DNA from: Phycisphaerales bacterium
Lineage (GTDB): Bacteria > Planctomycetota > Phycisphaerae > UBA1845 > Fen-1342
NCBI GenBank assembly: GCA_016710275.1
Contig: JADJXS010000001.1
Span: 2,666,001-2,730,000 of the forward strand
Direction of reading: 5' to 3'
DNA: 64,000 nucleotides
Positions within the stretch are counted from its first letter, which is position 1; each line of letters starts with the position of its first letter. This document shows positions 1 through 9,430 of the stretch, one piece after another. The position numbers and the translations under genes are program-made. The notes under the pieces were generated by a model. It saw only the letters and a list, made by a program, of their open reading frames with translations. It made no database searches and was not told where the DNA came from.

Positions 1-14
1 AATCGCCCAGCGAC

Positions 15-1662
15 ATGGACGTGCTCGCACGGCGCGATTGCTCAGTCAATTGGAATCTGGTCCGCATGGTCAGCTTCGGCGATGCGAACTGCGACAGCGT
101 GCTCAACAACTTTGACATCAACGCGTTCGTGGCGGCGGCGCTCGATGCCGAGGAGGAGGAAGCGCCGCACGATTACTGCGTCGCGGCGGGCTTGAGCGAG
201 AGCGGCTCCCCCAGCCCCTGCCAGGCCTGCTGGGACGCGCGCGAGACCTGGGGCGACCCTCAACGGCGACGGCGTGTTCAACAATTTCGATCTTGATCCG
301 TTCGTGTCGGTGCTGGTCGGCGGTGCATCGTCGCCGTCGTACAGGACGTACGTCTGGGACGCCGAGAACCGGCTGATCGAGGTCCATCCGGCCCATCCGG
401 TCGGCTCGACCTACTCGCCCGTGAACAATGACGAGCGCTGGCGATACGTCTATGATTACCTGGGCCGCCGCGTCGAAAAGCACCACGACAAGTACGTCAG
501 CGGCTCGTGGGTGACGCAGAGCAGGACGCGGTTCGTGTACGACGGCTGGAACCTGATTCAGGAACTGAACGTGCCGACCAGCGGCGATCCGAACGTCCTG
601 CGCCAGTACACCTGGGGCCTCGACCTCAGCGGCCTGAGCGGCAATTCGTCCGTATCCGGGCTGCATGGCGCGGGTGGAATCGGAGGATTGCTGGCGGTGC
701 TCGATACGAACAACACGACGACGACCAGTGATGACCATTCGTATGCGTACGTGTATGACGCGAATGGGAATGTGGGGCAGCTAGTCGATTGGGCCTCCGG
801 CGCCGGCGGATCAACCGGCATGGCGTGGGCGTCCGGCCGATTGGCCGCGAAGTACGAATACGATCCCTACGGCAACATCGTCGGCCCCGACGCCGACGGC
901 GACGGCAACATCGCCGAAGAGGCCGGCCCCTACGCCGCCACAAACCCCTTCCGCTTCAGCACTAAGTTCCTCGACCCCGAAACCGCCCTCAATTACTACG
1001 GCTACCGCTACTACTCCCCGCGGCTGGGAAGATGGATCAGCCGCGATCCGCTGGAAGAAGATGGCGGTGTTCATCTGTATGTGGCATTGTCAAATGCGGC
1101 CGTCAATGCTAACGACTCGCATGGTCTGCAAGCGACACAACCTGCTGATCAGGCTGGTCCATATGGCACATGTTCCGACTGCGTGAATGTGTGCAAAGAT
1201 GCCTCGCTCTATGGTCGATCAAAGTGCCAGAACGGGGCACCGTGCTACTGCGTGTGCGCAAATAACATCCGGACACGTGGCGTTGAGAGAGATAGGCCTG
1301 GACTGGAAACTGCCAACAAGTGGATCGTCGCCTGCGTACAAGCGAACGAGCAACTCCATGATCGAATAAAGCGAGAGAGGTCGTGCTGTGCTCCGGGCGC
1401 CTGTTGCAAGAACGAGCCAAGTACGGAGTGCGCTTCGGATGTTGCCTCGCTGGAGTGCGTTCTCGCCGCGATCCAGGCGTGCGACGTCCTGACGGATGCG
1501 CCAGAAAGGCAGCGCTGCAAGAATCGCTTGCGCCCCTATGTCAGAGACTACTTGACGTGCAAGCCTTACGTTGGCGAAAAGCCGTGCCCGGCGGATGACG
1601 TCTCGCGCTGCAATACTCTGCGGGGCGAGGTCCGACGCGCTCTTGGCGGCCCTCGGCCGTGA
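15..1662 (+). pseudogene. RHS core copy A with embedded dockerin repeats and Cys-rich tail (frameshifted)
   Basis: This is the C-terminal part of an RHS/YD-repeat protein, a family of surface or secreted toxins with a conserved shell and a variable C-terminal tip. From about 52 the frame encodes two dockerin-type Ca-binding repeats (GDANCDSVLNNFDINAFV, then a second ending FDLDPFVSVLVGG). RHS motifs follow: WDAENR, YDYLGRRVEK, TRFVYDGWNLIQE, KYEYDPYGN and the core terminator GYRYYSPRLGRWISRDP near 1010-1050. The last ~200 residues are a unique tail with roughly 25 cysteines, possibly the toxin tip, which I do not recognise. Compared with copy F at 42121-42140 there is one extra C in the C run at 257-259. 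This splits the frame between the two dockerin repeats, and the downstream frame is open to 1662. The sequence before ~52 differs from copy F, so a junction lies there. The TGA stop overlaps the next gene by 4 bp. Confidence 0.85.
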
Positions 1663-2159
1663 CTCGCCGATGCGCGGGCCTTCGTTTCGTCGCACGTCTC
1701 GGATTCACGACGGTCGCTTGCGGCGTGCTGCTGTTTGGCAGTGCGGCGGCAAGTCTCTTTGGGCGCGTCTCCCTTCGATGCCGCAAGGCACTGGTGTTCG
1801 AAATCGAGAATGGCACTGCGTTTATCCTTGTTCCAGCCCACGACGAGCGAGAGGCATGGGTGGCTTTTGACTTCTCGCTTTACCATGGACTCGAATGGGA
1901 GACGTCCGCATGGAGTTGGTACGAGTATGACGGACAGTACATGCTCGATTTTGATCCGTTTGTCTGCGGGCTGGGCCTTGCCTTTGCCGGCGCCATCCTC
2001 ATTGTCTTTTCTCGCTGGCGGGTGCGTAGAGGGCCCTTTAGTTGCCCCGATTGCGGCTATGACCGAAGGGCTGCGCCGACGTCCCGGTGCTCGGAGTGCG
2101 GTTCAACGCAGCCGGTCAGACGTGAGGTCGAAAGTCAAGCACAAGACCCTGCACAATGA
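1659..2159 (+). CDS. Small two-TM membrane protein with C-terminal zinc ribbon, RHS-A partner
   Basis: It encodes 166 residues from a GTG that overlaps the RHS-A stop as GTGA, so translation is probably coupled. Two hydrophobic segments (about residues 15-35 and 100-120) flank a ~65-residue loop rich in W, Y and D that is probably extracytoplasmic. After the second segment comes a short zinc ribbon, CPDCGYDRR...CSECGS, a signature common on small Planctomycetota membrane proteins. The position directly behind a unique RHS tail is where an immunity or accessory protein would sit, but that role is inferred from context alone. No immunity family was recognised. Confidence 0.6.
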   Translation: MTRRCAGLRFVARLGFTTVACGVLLFGSAAASLFGRVSLRCRKALVFEIENGTAFILVPAHDEREAWVAFDFSLYHGLEWETSAWSWYEYDGQYMLDFDPFVCGLGLAFAGAILIVFSRWRVRRGPFSCPDCGYDRRAAPTSRCSECGSTQPVRREVESQAQDPAQ

Positions 2160-2195
2160 GCGTGCGGCCGTCAGCGGCGACCGGCCCGGTCCCTG

Positions 2196-3613
2196 AACAA
2201 CGCCGACGCGGAGTTGTTCGTGGGTCTGGTCGTCGGCAACGGCAACAGCGCCCGCACGACGCTGACGTGGGATGCGGAAAACCGGCTGCGGTCATTCGGG
2301 CCGACGCCGGGCAGCGAAGCCGGGGGCATGACCCGCGTCGAGTTCCGCTATGATTACCTGGGCCGGCGGGTCGAGAAGGCGGTGTTCGAAAGGGAGGCCG
2401 CCGCGTCGAGAAGCGCCACGGAGAGTACAATGCGACCGGCGAAAGCGGCTCCTGGGTCACGCAGAGCAGGACGCGGTTCGTGTACGACGGCTGGAACCTG
2501 ATTCAGGAACTGAACGTGCCGACCAGCGGCGACCCTACCGTCCTGCGCCAGTACACCTGGGGCCTCGACCTCAGCGGCCAGAGCGGCAATTCGACTGTCG
2601 GCGGCTTGCACGGCGCCGGCGGGATCGGCGGGTTGCTGAGCGTGTACGACACAAACGGCACCACAACCGGCGAATACGCGACATCCGACGACAAATCGTA
2701 CGTGTTCCTGTACGACGCCAACGGCAACGTCGGCCAATTGGTCGAATGGGCCGACGGCGCGGGCGGCGCGACCGGCGACGCTTGGGACGTTGATCGAATC
2801 GTCGCCACATACGAATACGACCCATACGGCAACATCATCTCCCAATCCGGCACGTACGCCGACACGAACCCGATCCGCTTCAGCACCAAGTTCCTCGACC
2901 CCGAAACCGGACTGTACTACTACGGCTACCGCTACTACTCCCCGCGGCTCGGGCGCTGGATCAGCCGGGACCTTGTGATCGAGGATGTTGTCCCTGCTCG
3001 GTTTGCCTTCGTCGATAACGATCCACTCGACGACGCCGATTCCATTGGACTAATGTCGATTGCAATTCCCCTTCCATGGTGGGGTGGGGCCATTGGCGCG
3101 GGCACCGGCGTTGGCACGCGCACCGCACCATGGATTGGAGAGATTGGGATCGCTGGCGCGATACCCCGAACCATGTGGCCTCATGCAAATGCAGGCCGCG
3201 TTCGCAACGTGCTGCGACGCATTGGGCGCATAGACATGCCTCGGTTTCGCCAGTCGCGATATTGTCGTCAGCTTGGCGCTGATTACAAGAATGTATGTGA
3301 AGCAGTCGCGAGAGGATTCGGTGCGTGTACCGGATGCGATTCCTGTGGCATCCTCGCAAATAAACTAACAGGATGGAGTCGCTGCCACGAAATGAGGCTA
3401 AGGTTTCGCAAGCACTGCGTTATCTCGGGAGAAGACACCGGACACCTCCAGGCAATCAATGACGCCGCCGGCGCGCACAACAATTGCCTCGAGTTCTACA
3501 GGACAAGGCGGTGCGGCGGTCGCAATACGCGGGACGCCATTGATATAGAGCTGCCTAACGTCATTTACACGTGGGAGTGGGTGGAAGTATGGGAACCCGA
3601 GGGGACGGTCTGA
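2196..3613 (+). pseudogene. RHS core copy B with unique Cys-rich tail (internal junction and frameshift)
   Basis: The segment starts in a degenerate dockerin remnant (LNNADAELFVGLVVG), continues with WDAENRL and YDYLGRRVEK, then changes frame near 2395. At that point a second RRVEK block (RRVEKRHGEYNATGESG) restarts about 30 bp after the first, so two RHS variants look joined at a shared motif. From about 2397 one frame runs to 3613 through TRFVYDGWN, the core terminator YYSPRLGRWISRD (~2935-2970) and a ~210-residue tail. That tail begins with a Gly/Ala-rich hydrophobic stretch (PLPWWGGAIGAGTG) and ends in a Cys-rich block containing CTGCDSCGIL, FRKHC, GHLQAI and NNCLEFYRTRRCGG. The pattern is typical of polymorphic-toxin tips, but I cannot assign a family. 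Without an intact start the unit is silent unless recombined onto an upstream RHS gene. Confidence 0.8.
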
Positions 3614-4242
3614 CCGATCGCTGCTCTCTGCTGGCTCATTTCATGGCGCGCCTTCCTGCAGGCGATCTTCTGCACCTGGCGGAGTGCGCACCGACTCCCG
3701 CAGTGAGAGCAACCTGGCACCATTGCAGCCGCCAACTCGAGCGAGTTCCAAGCCACTTCCCCGAAGTCAGTGACAAATGGGACATATTGGAGATTACCCA
3801 GCTGTTTCTCGGCTCCCGATACGCCGCACAGTGCATTCCAGAGCTAGCCGGCGTGGCTGGCTTGTTGCACCTCGGGGTTGGCCAGCCTGCTCCTGGACTA
3901 GCGAGTAGCTATCGCGCAATGTGGAGAGTTATAGAATCAGCCGAGGTGTCTTATCCAGCCCCTGAATGCTCGTGCCTACTTGATGCGATATCATTATTGT
4001 CGCGTCGCGGGCGAGATCACCAGATGTTCCTGATGGCGCGGAGCGTTGTTCTCGGCCGCGCTGCGGTGGCTGATCTCCAGATGTTGCGTTGCACACTGGA
4101 GCGGGAGCCGCGCGCGAGCACATTGCGCGTGTCAGAATACGCCCTTCCAGTGTCTTCAGAATGGTCAGCCGCACTAGAGGCGCTAGTGGGGGACGATGGC
4201 GGCCTAGCCGCGACCCGAGCGCTGTACTCTGGGCTTGTGTAA
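3589..4242 (+). CDS. Hypothetical protein, candidate RHS-B partner/immunity
   Basis: It encodes about 217 residues from ATG 3589, which overlaps the RHS-B end by 25 bp; a GTG at 3571 is an alternative start. A GGTGGA stretch precedes the ATG. The protein is soluble-looking, mostly helical by composition, and has no signal peptide or transmembrane segment. It does not match any family I know. Its place immediately behind the unique tail of RHS copy B, and before the next RHS fragment, is that of a cytoplasmic immunity protein. This is an inference from gene order only. Confidence 0.5.
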   Translation: MGTRGDGLTDRCSLLAHFMARLPAGDLLHLAECAPTPAVRATWHHCSRQLERVPSHFPEVSDKWDILEITQLFLGSRYAAQCIPELAGVAGLLHLGVGQPAPGLASSYRAMWRVIESAEVSYPAPECSCLLDAISLLSRRGRDHQMFLMARSVVLGRAAVADLQMLRCTLEREPRASTLRVSEYALPVSSEWSAALEALVGDDGGLAATRALYSGLV

Positions 4243-4284
4243 CAGTAGGGAGGAGGTGGCGGGTAGTACAGACAATGTGCCTTC

Positions 4285-4524
4285 GTCAACGGCACCCGCG
4301 TCGAGTTCCGCTATGATTACATGGGCCGGCGGGTCGAGAAGGCCGTGTATGAGTGGGAGGCCGGGTCGCCGGGAAGCTGGGAACTGCTGTCAAGGACGCG
4401 GTTTGTGTACGACGGCTGGAACCTCATCCAGGAACTGAACGTGCCGACCAGCGGCGATCCGACCGTCCTGCGCCAGTACACCTGGGGCCTCGACCTCAGC
4501 GGCCAGAAGCAGTGGATCGCGTAG
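4285..4524 (+). pseudogene. RHS core copy C, truncated fragment
   Basis: About 80 codons of RHS core run from TRVEFRYDYMGRRVEK through SRTRFVYDGWNLIQE and VLRQYTWGLDLSGQ, then end in KQWIA and a stop. Everything normally downstream (DANGN, KYEYDPYGN, the YYSPRLGRW terminator) is missing. The fragment is nearly identical to the same segment of copies B, D and E, so it arose by duplication or recombination. It has no start signal of its own and no tail, so it is best read as homology left at a recombination junction before the unique ORF at 4606. Confidence 0.8.
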
Positions 4525-4605
4525 ACCTGGCGTGTGGCGTTGGAGGCTCCCTCACGCTGAGCGATACTGTTTTGAGTGCGAACGCACCCTGACGTGCGAC
4601 CTCGT

Positions 4606-5160
4606 ATGGATGCTCTCATGCCAAGCGATCCTAGCAATTCGCATGCCGCGCTGACGAAGGAGGGGCTGCTTGAGCGACTTCACGCCGCCTTCGACTGTGC
4701 CAAGTACTCAGGTGAGGCGGATGCGCTATTCGATCTCGCCGGCGAGCGGGTCTTTTTTCGAGAAGACGGCGACATTGGTCCGGTACTAGATGCAGCCGAT
4801 CGCGCTTCGCACTGGGACCAGCTTCCGCATGGGCTTTTTCACGGACAGACGCTCATACTGCATGGTAACACCCGCGCGTTCGCGTACTTCCTCGCCGCTC
4901 TATTAAACCAATTATTGGTCGCGCCCGACACGTTGGACGAAGAGCCGCATCACATTCTCTTGATGTGGGAGAGCAAGGATCGCGACGTGCGGATGCGGGA
5001 AATCTGGGCTGCGCTGAGCTCAGTGCAGCGAGACGTATTTCGAGATGTCCTCATTTACGCATTTCGAAGGGGCGCGTTCTGGTATATGGATGCTGCAAGA
5101 GTCGCGCCGTGGTTGGGCGTTCCTGCGTCGGCACTGGTGGTAGAGTGCGGGCGTGGGTAG
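4606..5160 (+). CDS. Hypothetical soluble protein between RHS fragments C and D
   Basis: It encodes 184 residues from ATG 4606; an in-frame ATG lies at 4618 and a GTG at 4576. The protein is acidic, with no signal peptide or membrane segment, and includes the stretches HGLFHGQTLILHGNT and EEPHHILLMWESKDRD. No family was recognised. It follows RHS fragment C by about 80 bp and precedes RHS copy D by about 110 bp, matching the alternating RHS/unique-ORF pattern of this locus. An orphan immunity role is possible but not shown. Confidence 0.45.
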   Translation: MDALMPSDPSNSHAALTKEGLLERLHAAFDCAKYSGEADALFDLAGERVFFREDGDIGPVLDAADRASHWDQLPHGLFHGQTLILHGNTRAFAYFLAALLNQLLVAPDTLDEEPHHILLMWESKDRDVRMREIWAALSSVQRDVFRDVLIYAFRRGAFWYMDAARVAPWLGVPASALVVECGRG

Positions 5161-5268
5161 GTCCGCGCAGATCCGTAGAGCGCAGTTCCAATGCACAGGC
5201 GCGGGCCCGTTCGGCTAGGTCGGGTGATCGCAATTTAGACTGCGGCAGCTATGTAATGTGCAGCAGCA
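5161..5268 (+). other. Short spacer before RHS copy D
   Basis: These 108 bp between the unique ORF and RHS copy D hold no recognisable gene or repeat. The RHS homology starts at about 5275 with the codons for WDAESRL. Confidence 0.4.
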
Positions 5269-6834
5269 ATGCGATGCATGTGGGATGCGGAGAGTCGGCT
5301 CGTCCGTGTGCGACCGACGCCCGATGACGGCGACCTGTCGTCAGCGTGGAACGCCGCACAGAAGGTCGAATTCAAGTACGATTACATGGGCCGGCGGGTT
5401 GAGAAGGCCGTGTTCGAGTGGGAGGCCGGGTCGCCGGGAAGCTGGGAACTGCTGTCGAGGACGCGGTTCGTGTACGACGGCTGGAGCCTGATTCAGGAAC
5501 TAAACGTGCCGACCAGCGGCGATCCGACCGTTCTGCGCCAGTACACCTGGGGGCTGGACCTCTCTGGCCAGAGCGGCAACCCAACCGCCGGCAGTGGCGA
5601 TTCGTCCCCATCTGGCCTGTATGGCGCTGGCGGCGATTCGACCGTATCCGGCCTGCACGGCGCCAGCGGCATCGGCGGGTTGCAGAGCGTGTACGACACA
5701 AACGGCACCACAACCGGCGAAAACGCGACATCCGACGACAAATCGTACGTCTTTCTGTACGACGCCAACGGCGACGTCGGCCAACTGGTCGAATGGGCGA
5801 GCGCCGCGGGCAGCTCATCCGGCATGGCCTGGTCCGCCGGCCGCCTGGCCGCGAAGTACGAGTACGACCCCTACGTCAACATCATCGGCCCCGACGCCGA
5901 CAATGACGGCAACATCGCCGAAAAGGCCGGCCCCTACGCCTCTATGAACCCCTTCCGCTCTTCGACCAAGTTCTTCGACGCCGAAACCGGCCTCTACTAC
6001 TACGGCTACCGCTACTACTCCCCCCGGCTTGGGCGCTGGATCAACCGCGATCCGATTGGGGAGGTGGGCGGGATCGGGTTGTACCGTGCGATCGCGAACT
6101 CGCCTGCGCGGCTGATTGGCCCATTGGGCCGGCGACCCTGGGGCGAGTGCGCGCCGGGAATGCGATGGGACGAAGTTCTTGGGTGCATCTACGATGACGA
6201 GCCGGGGACTGGGGCCGTCGATTCGCAACCCACCACGATACCTGGCCGACCAACCGGGGTCGGGCCGATAGTGGAGGGTCCGCCGGATCCAGTAGTCGAC
6301 GGCCCACCGGTGCCTCCAGAGTATGGAATCGACGTTTGGAACATCCCACCAATCAACTACCTTGATCCCTGGACTGACCCGGGCCATCGTTGGTTCACCT
6401 TTGATAATGGTGTCGAGTCGTTTGGCTATTGGCCGGCCGTGGCCGGGCAGTGTCTCAATCAGGGAGGGTGGCATGATCCACGCGAAGACAAACGTTGGGA
6501 TGGTGGCGAAGATGCTCAAGAGAGGCGGCTTCAGCGGCCACGTGTGCGCTCCCGCCTCGATGGCGAGCTTGGGTACGGTGCATGTGGCACCCGTTGCGAC
6601 CAGGTCACCAACGAGCAGGTACGGGACTGTCTTCGCGACTGTGCTCATCAATACGAGAGCCAGTTCGGACCCTGGACGGCCGGCAACAACTGTTGGTCAT
6701 TTGTGTTTTACTGCTTCAAAGAGTGCTGTTTGCAGACGGCCATGACTGGTCCGCGCGCAGGAGTTCCTCGTGCCGGAACCCCTAGGCCCCAATCCGGGGT
6801 CGTCCCACCGTATGCTCCAGGAGTATCGCCGTGA
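5269..6834 (+). CDS. RHS core copy D with Cys-protease-like tail
   Basis: This is the only RHS copy here with an uninterrupted frame (521 residues). It starts at ATG 5269 just before WDAESRLVRV. It carries YDYMGRRVEK, TRFVYDGWSLIQE, an expanded Gly/Ser linker after LDLSGQSGN (two extra repeats of a GLYGAGG-like unit compared with B), KYEYDPYVN and the terminator YYSPRLGRWINRDP near residue 260. The following ~250-residue tail is Pro-rich at first (GRPTGVGPIVEGPPDPVVDG), then includes HRWFTFDNGVESFGYWPA and GPWTAGNNCWSFVFYCFKEC. A conserved-looking His/Trp region followed by a buried Cys suggests a papain-like or amidase fold, which is an inference. It has no secretion signal of its own, as expected for a displaced tip. 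The stop overlaps the next gene as GTGA. Confidence 0.75.
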   Translation: MRCMWDAESRLVRVRPTPDDGDLSSAWNAAQKVEFKYDYMGRRVEKAVFEWEAGSPGSWELLSRTRFVYDGWSLIQELNVPTSGDPTVLRQYTWGLDLSGQSGNPTAGSGDSSPSGLYGAGGDSTVSGLHGASGIGGLQSVYDTNGTTTGENATSDDKSYVFLYDANGDVGQLVEWASAAGSSSGMAWSAGRLAAKYEYDPYVNIIGPDADNDGNIAEKAGPYASMNPFRSSTKFFDAETGLYYYGYRYYSPRLGRWINRDPIGEVGGIGLYRAIANSPARLIGPLGRRPWGECAPGMRWDEVLGCIYDDEPGTGAVDSQPTTIPGRPTGVGPIVEGPPDPVVDGPPVPPEYGIDVWNIPPINYLDPWTDPGHRWFTFDNGVESFGYWPAVAGQCLNQGGWHDPREDKRWDGGEDAQERRLQRPRVRSRLDGELGYGACGTRCDQVTNEQVRDCLRDCAHQYESQFGPWTAGNNCWSFVFYCFKECCLQTAMTGPRAGVPRAGTPRPQSGVVPPYAPGVSP

Positions 6835-7680
6835 GGCAACGTGCTGTTCGAAGAGCGATCGCGCCCTCGGTAATGGTATGTGTGTGTGCATTCGCGGCAG
6901 GCTGTCGCGGTAGCACGGCTCGCTCCGCCACAGACCTTGAGAGTGGCGGCGCAACTCCGAGGCCGACACCCCGGACCGTCTTTCTCATCCCGTCCGAAAG
7001 CGGGATCGCCATACTTGGCACAGACGGTCGTATCTCTGATGACATCCTTCGACTAGACGGTCACAGTCTTGAGGATCCGGTCGCATCGCCGTCCGGGCGG
7101 CGGATAGCGGTATTAGCGAGGCCGCGCGATCGGCACTCACCGGCTACCACGTACTCACGTCATTGGCGCCTGTACCAGGAATCCCAGGGGCGATGGGAGC
7201 TGTTGCGACAGACGGAACCTTCCGACTGGGTACGCGGCGCCGTGTTCCTGGACGAGGACACCCTTGCGCTTGCAAGGGATCATCGTCCCGACCTTGGGGA
7301 AGTTGTGACCTGGCCCTCGAGCAGCGACTGGCATACGCCGCGCTTCGTGCTTGGTGCTAGGCAGTGCCGCTGGGCAGCACGCCTATCCGATAGTCGCATC
7401 GCCTTCGAGGCGTACGACTCGGAGGCGAACGAGCGATTCATTGAAATCTGGAACCCGCGCGAGGGGCTGATCCGGCGGATCGGCCCGGGCCTCTTTCCCG
7501 TGCGATGGAGTGAGTCCGAGGTCTTGTATGTAATGCTATCGCAACACAAGCGTCTCGAGCATCTCATGATTGCAGATGCGGCCACGGGGAACACAAAGCG
7601 CATTGGCCGCTGGCCGCAATACTGCATTGCACGCTTTCCCGGGACCGACGAGGTCGTTGTGCTTCGCGAAGTCCCCGTAT
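6831..7680 (+). pseudogene. 5' part of predicted beta-propeller lipoprotein, split by IS21-family insertion
   Basis: The first 283 codons of a gene that starts at a GTG overlapping the RHS-D stop by 4 bp. The N-terminus has two Arg clusters, a hydrophobic stretch and the lipobox FAAGC with the acceptor Cys at residue 25, so this is a predicted lipoprotein. The rest has repeating GRRIAVLARP, WRLYQESQGRWELL and SRIAFEAYDSE-type strands like WD40/TolB-like beta-propellers. The frame ends artificially inside the IS at 7736. The true continuation lies at 11990-12121 and rejoins exactly once the IS and one copy of the CCGTAT target duplication (7675-7680) are removed, giving 326 residues. It is the cassette-D partner gene. 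Confidence 0.85.
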
Positions 7681-7796
7681 TGTCAGCGGGCGGGCAAAAG
7701 CAGCCATTTGTGGGCGGGTCAAAAGCAGCCACTTGAGGAGCAGGCGATTTGTCGTCACAGCTTTCTTGGCCAGGAGTCTGGCCAGAGGAGCTACGG

Positions 7797-9430
7797 ATGG
7801 CGAATCGGCTCAAGATGGCGAAGGTTCATTCCATTCAGACGTTGCACGCGGCGGGCTGGTCGCAGCGGCGGATTGCGGGGTGCTGGGCGTAGATCGCGGC
7901 ACGGTAGCCCGCTATGTTCAGGCGGCGCGGGCGGTTGAGCAAGACCAGCCGAACCTGCCCACCGGTCCGCCGGACGATCAAGACCAGCCAAACCCGCCCA
8001 CCGGGTCGGGCGGTGCATCGGGAGGTCAAAACCAGCCGAACCCGCCCGCCGGGTCAGGGCCGGCCAGCCGCTGCGCGCCGCTGCGAGAAGTGATCGGCGC
8101 GGGGCTGGGCGCGGGTTGTCGGCCCAGCGCATCTGGCAGGACTTGAAGGCCGAGCACGCTTTTTCCGGCGGGTACGACAGCGTCAAGCGTTTCTGCTTAA
8201 GCGGCTGCAAGGGAGCGCAGCGCCGCCGTTCCGGCGGATGGAGTGCGCTGCGGGCGAGGAAGCGCAGGTGGACTTCGGCCGCGGCGCGCCGGTCCTGGCG
8301 CCGGCCGAGCCGGGGTTGAAGGGCGACGCATCCTCGGGATCGCGCCGCGGCCGGCGGCGCTACCGCCGCCCGCACGTACTGCGGGTGGTCCTGAGCCATT
8401 CGCGCAAGGGGTACAGCGAAGTCGTCGAGCCGCCAGACGACCGACAACTTCATCCGCTGTCTGGAGAACGCCTTTCAGCACTTCGGCGGCGTGCCGCGGA
8501 TGCTGGTGATCGACAACCTGAAGGCCGCGGTGACCAAGGCCGACTGGTTCGACCCGGAGCCGAATCCCAAGCTCCAGGCCTTCGCCGAGCACTGCGGCAC
8601 GGTGATCGTGCCAACCCGGCCGTACACGCCGCGGCACAAGGGCAAGGTCGAGCGCGGCGTTGACTACGTGCAGGAGAACGCGCTCAAAGGCCGGACCTTT
8701 GACAGCCTGGCCGACCAGAACCGCTATCTGGCCGAATGGGAAGCCGCCGTCGCGGACACGCGCATCCACGGCACGACGCGCCAGCAGGTCGGCAGGGTCT
8801 TCGAGCAGATCGAGCGGCCCGGCGCGGCCGCTGCCGGCCACGCGCTTCCCGTGCTTCCAGGAAGGCCAACGCATCGTCAATCGCGACGGCCACGTTGAAG
8901 TCGCCAAAGCCTATTACTCGGCGCCGCCCGAGTTCCTCGGCCGCAAGGTCTGGATCCGCTGGGACAGCCAGGTCGTGCGGCTCTTCGATCCGCAGTTCAA
9001 GCAGATCGCGATTCACGCCCGACGCGGTTCCGGCCGCTTCGCCACCGATCAGCGGCACATCGCGCCCGAGAGCCGCGGCGGCCTCGAGCGCGGCGCGGTC
9101 TGGTGGCTGCGGAAGGCGCAGGCCATCGGCCCCGAGGCCGGCCGCTGGGCCGAGACGCTGCTGGCGCAGCGCGGGATTCACGCCCTGCGCGCCGTCATGG
9201 GGCTGGTCAGCCTGACGCAGCGCCACGCGAGCGGCGCGGTGGAACAGGCCTGCGCCAGCGCCCGCGCCCATGCCGCCTGGCGACTGCGCGACCTGCGCAA
9301 TCTGCTCAAACGCCAGGCGCCGCCCCAGCAGGAGCGATTCGAGTTCATCACCGAGCACCCGCTGATCCGGTCCTTGTCGGACTACGGCCGGCTGGTGCGT
9401 TCCGCCTTCGAGGAGCTGCACGCATGGTAA
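7797..9430 (+). pseudogene. istA: IstA transposase, IS21 copy 1 (frameshifted)
   Basis: IstA is the DDE transposase of IS21-family elements. From ATG 7797 the frame reads MANRLKMAKVHSIQTLHAAG, a helix-turn-helix as in copy 2, but a missing C in the run near 7875 breaks it. Further indels move the frame several times through 7900-8450. From 8491 one frame carries the catalytic region (MLVIDNLKAAVTKADWF and VPTRPYTPRHKGKVERGVDY), and another carries the C-terminal part from NRDGHVEVAKAYYSAPPEFL. The natural stop was the TGA at the later IS66 target; the insertion extends the frame by one Trp to TAA at 9428-9430. Compared with copy 2, the indels lie mostly at different places. Confidence 0.85.
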
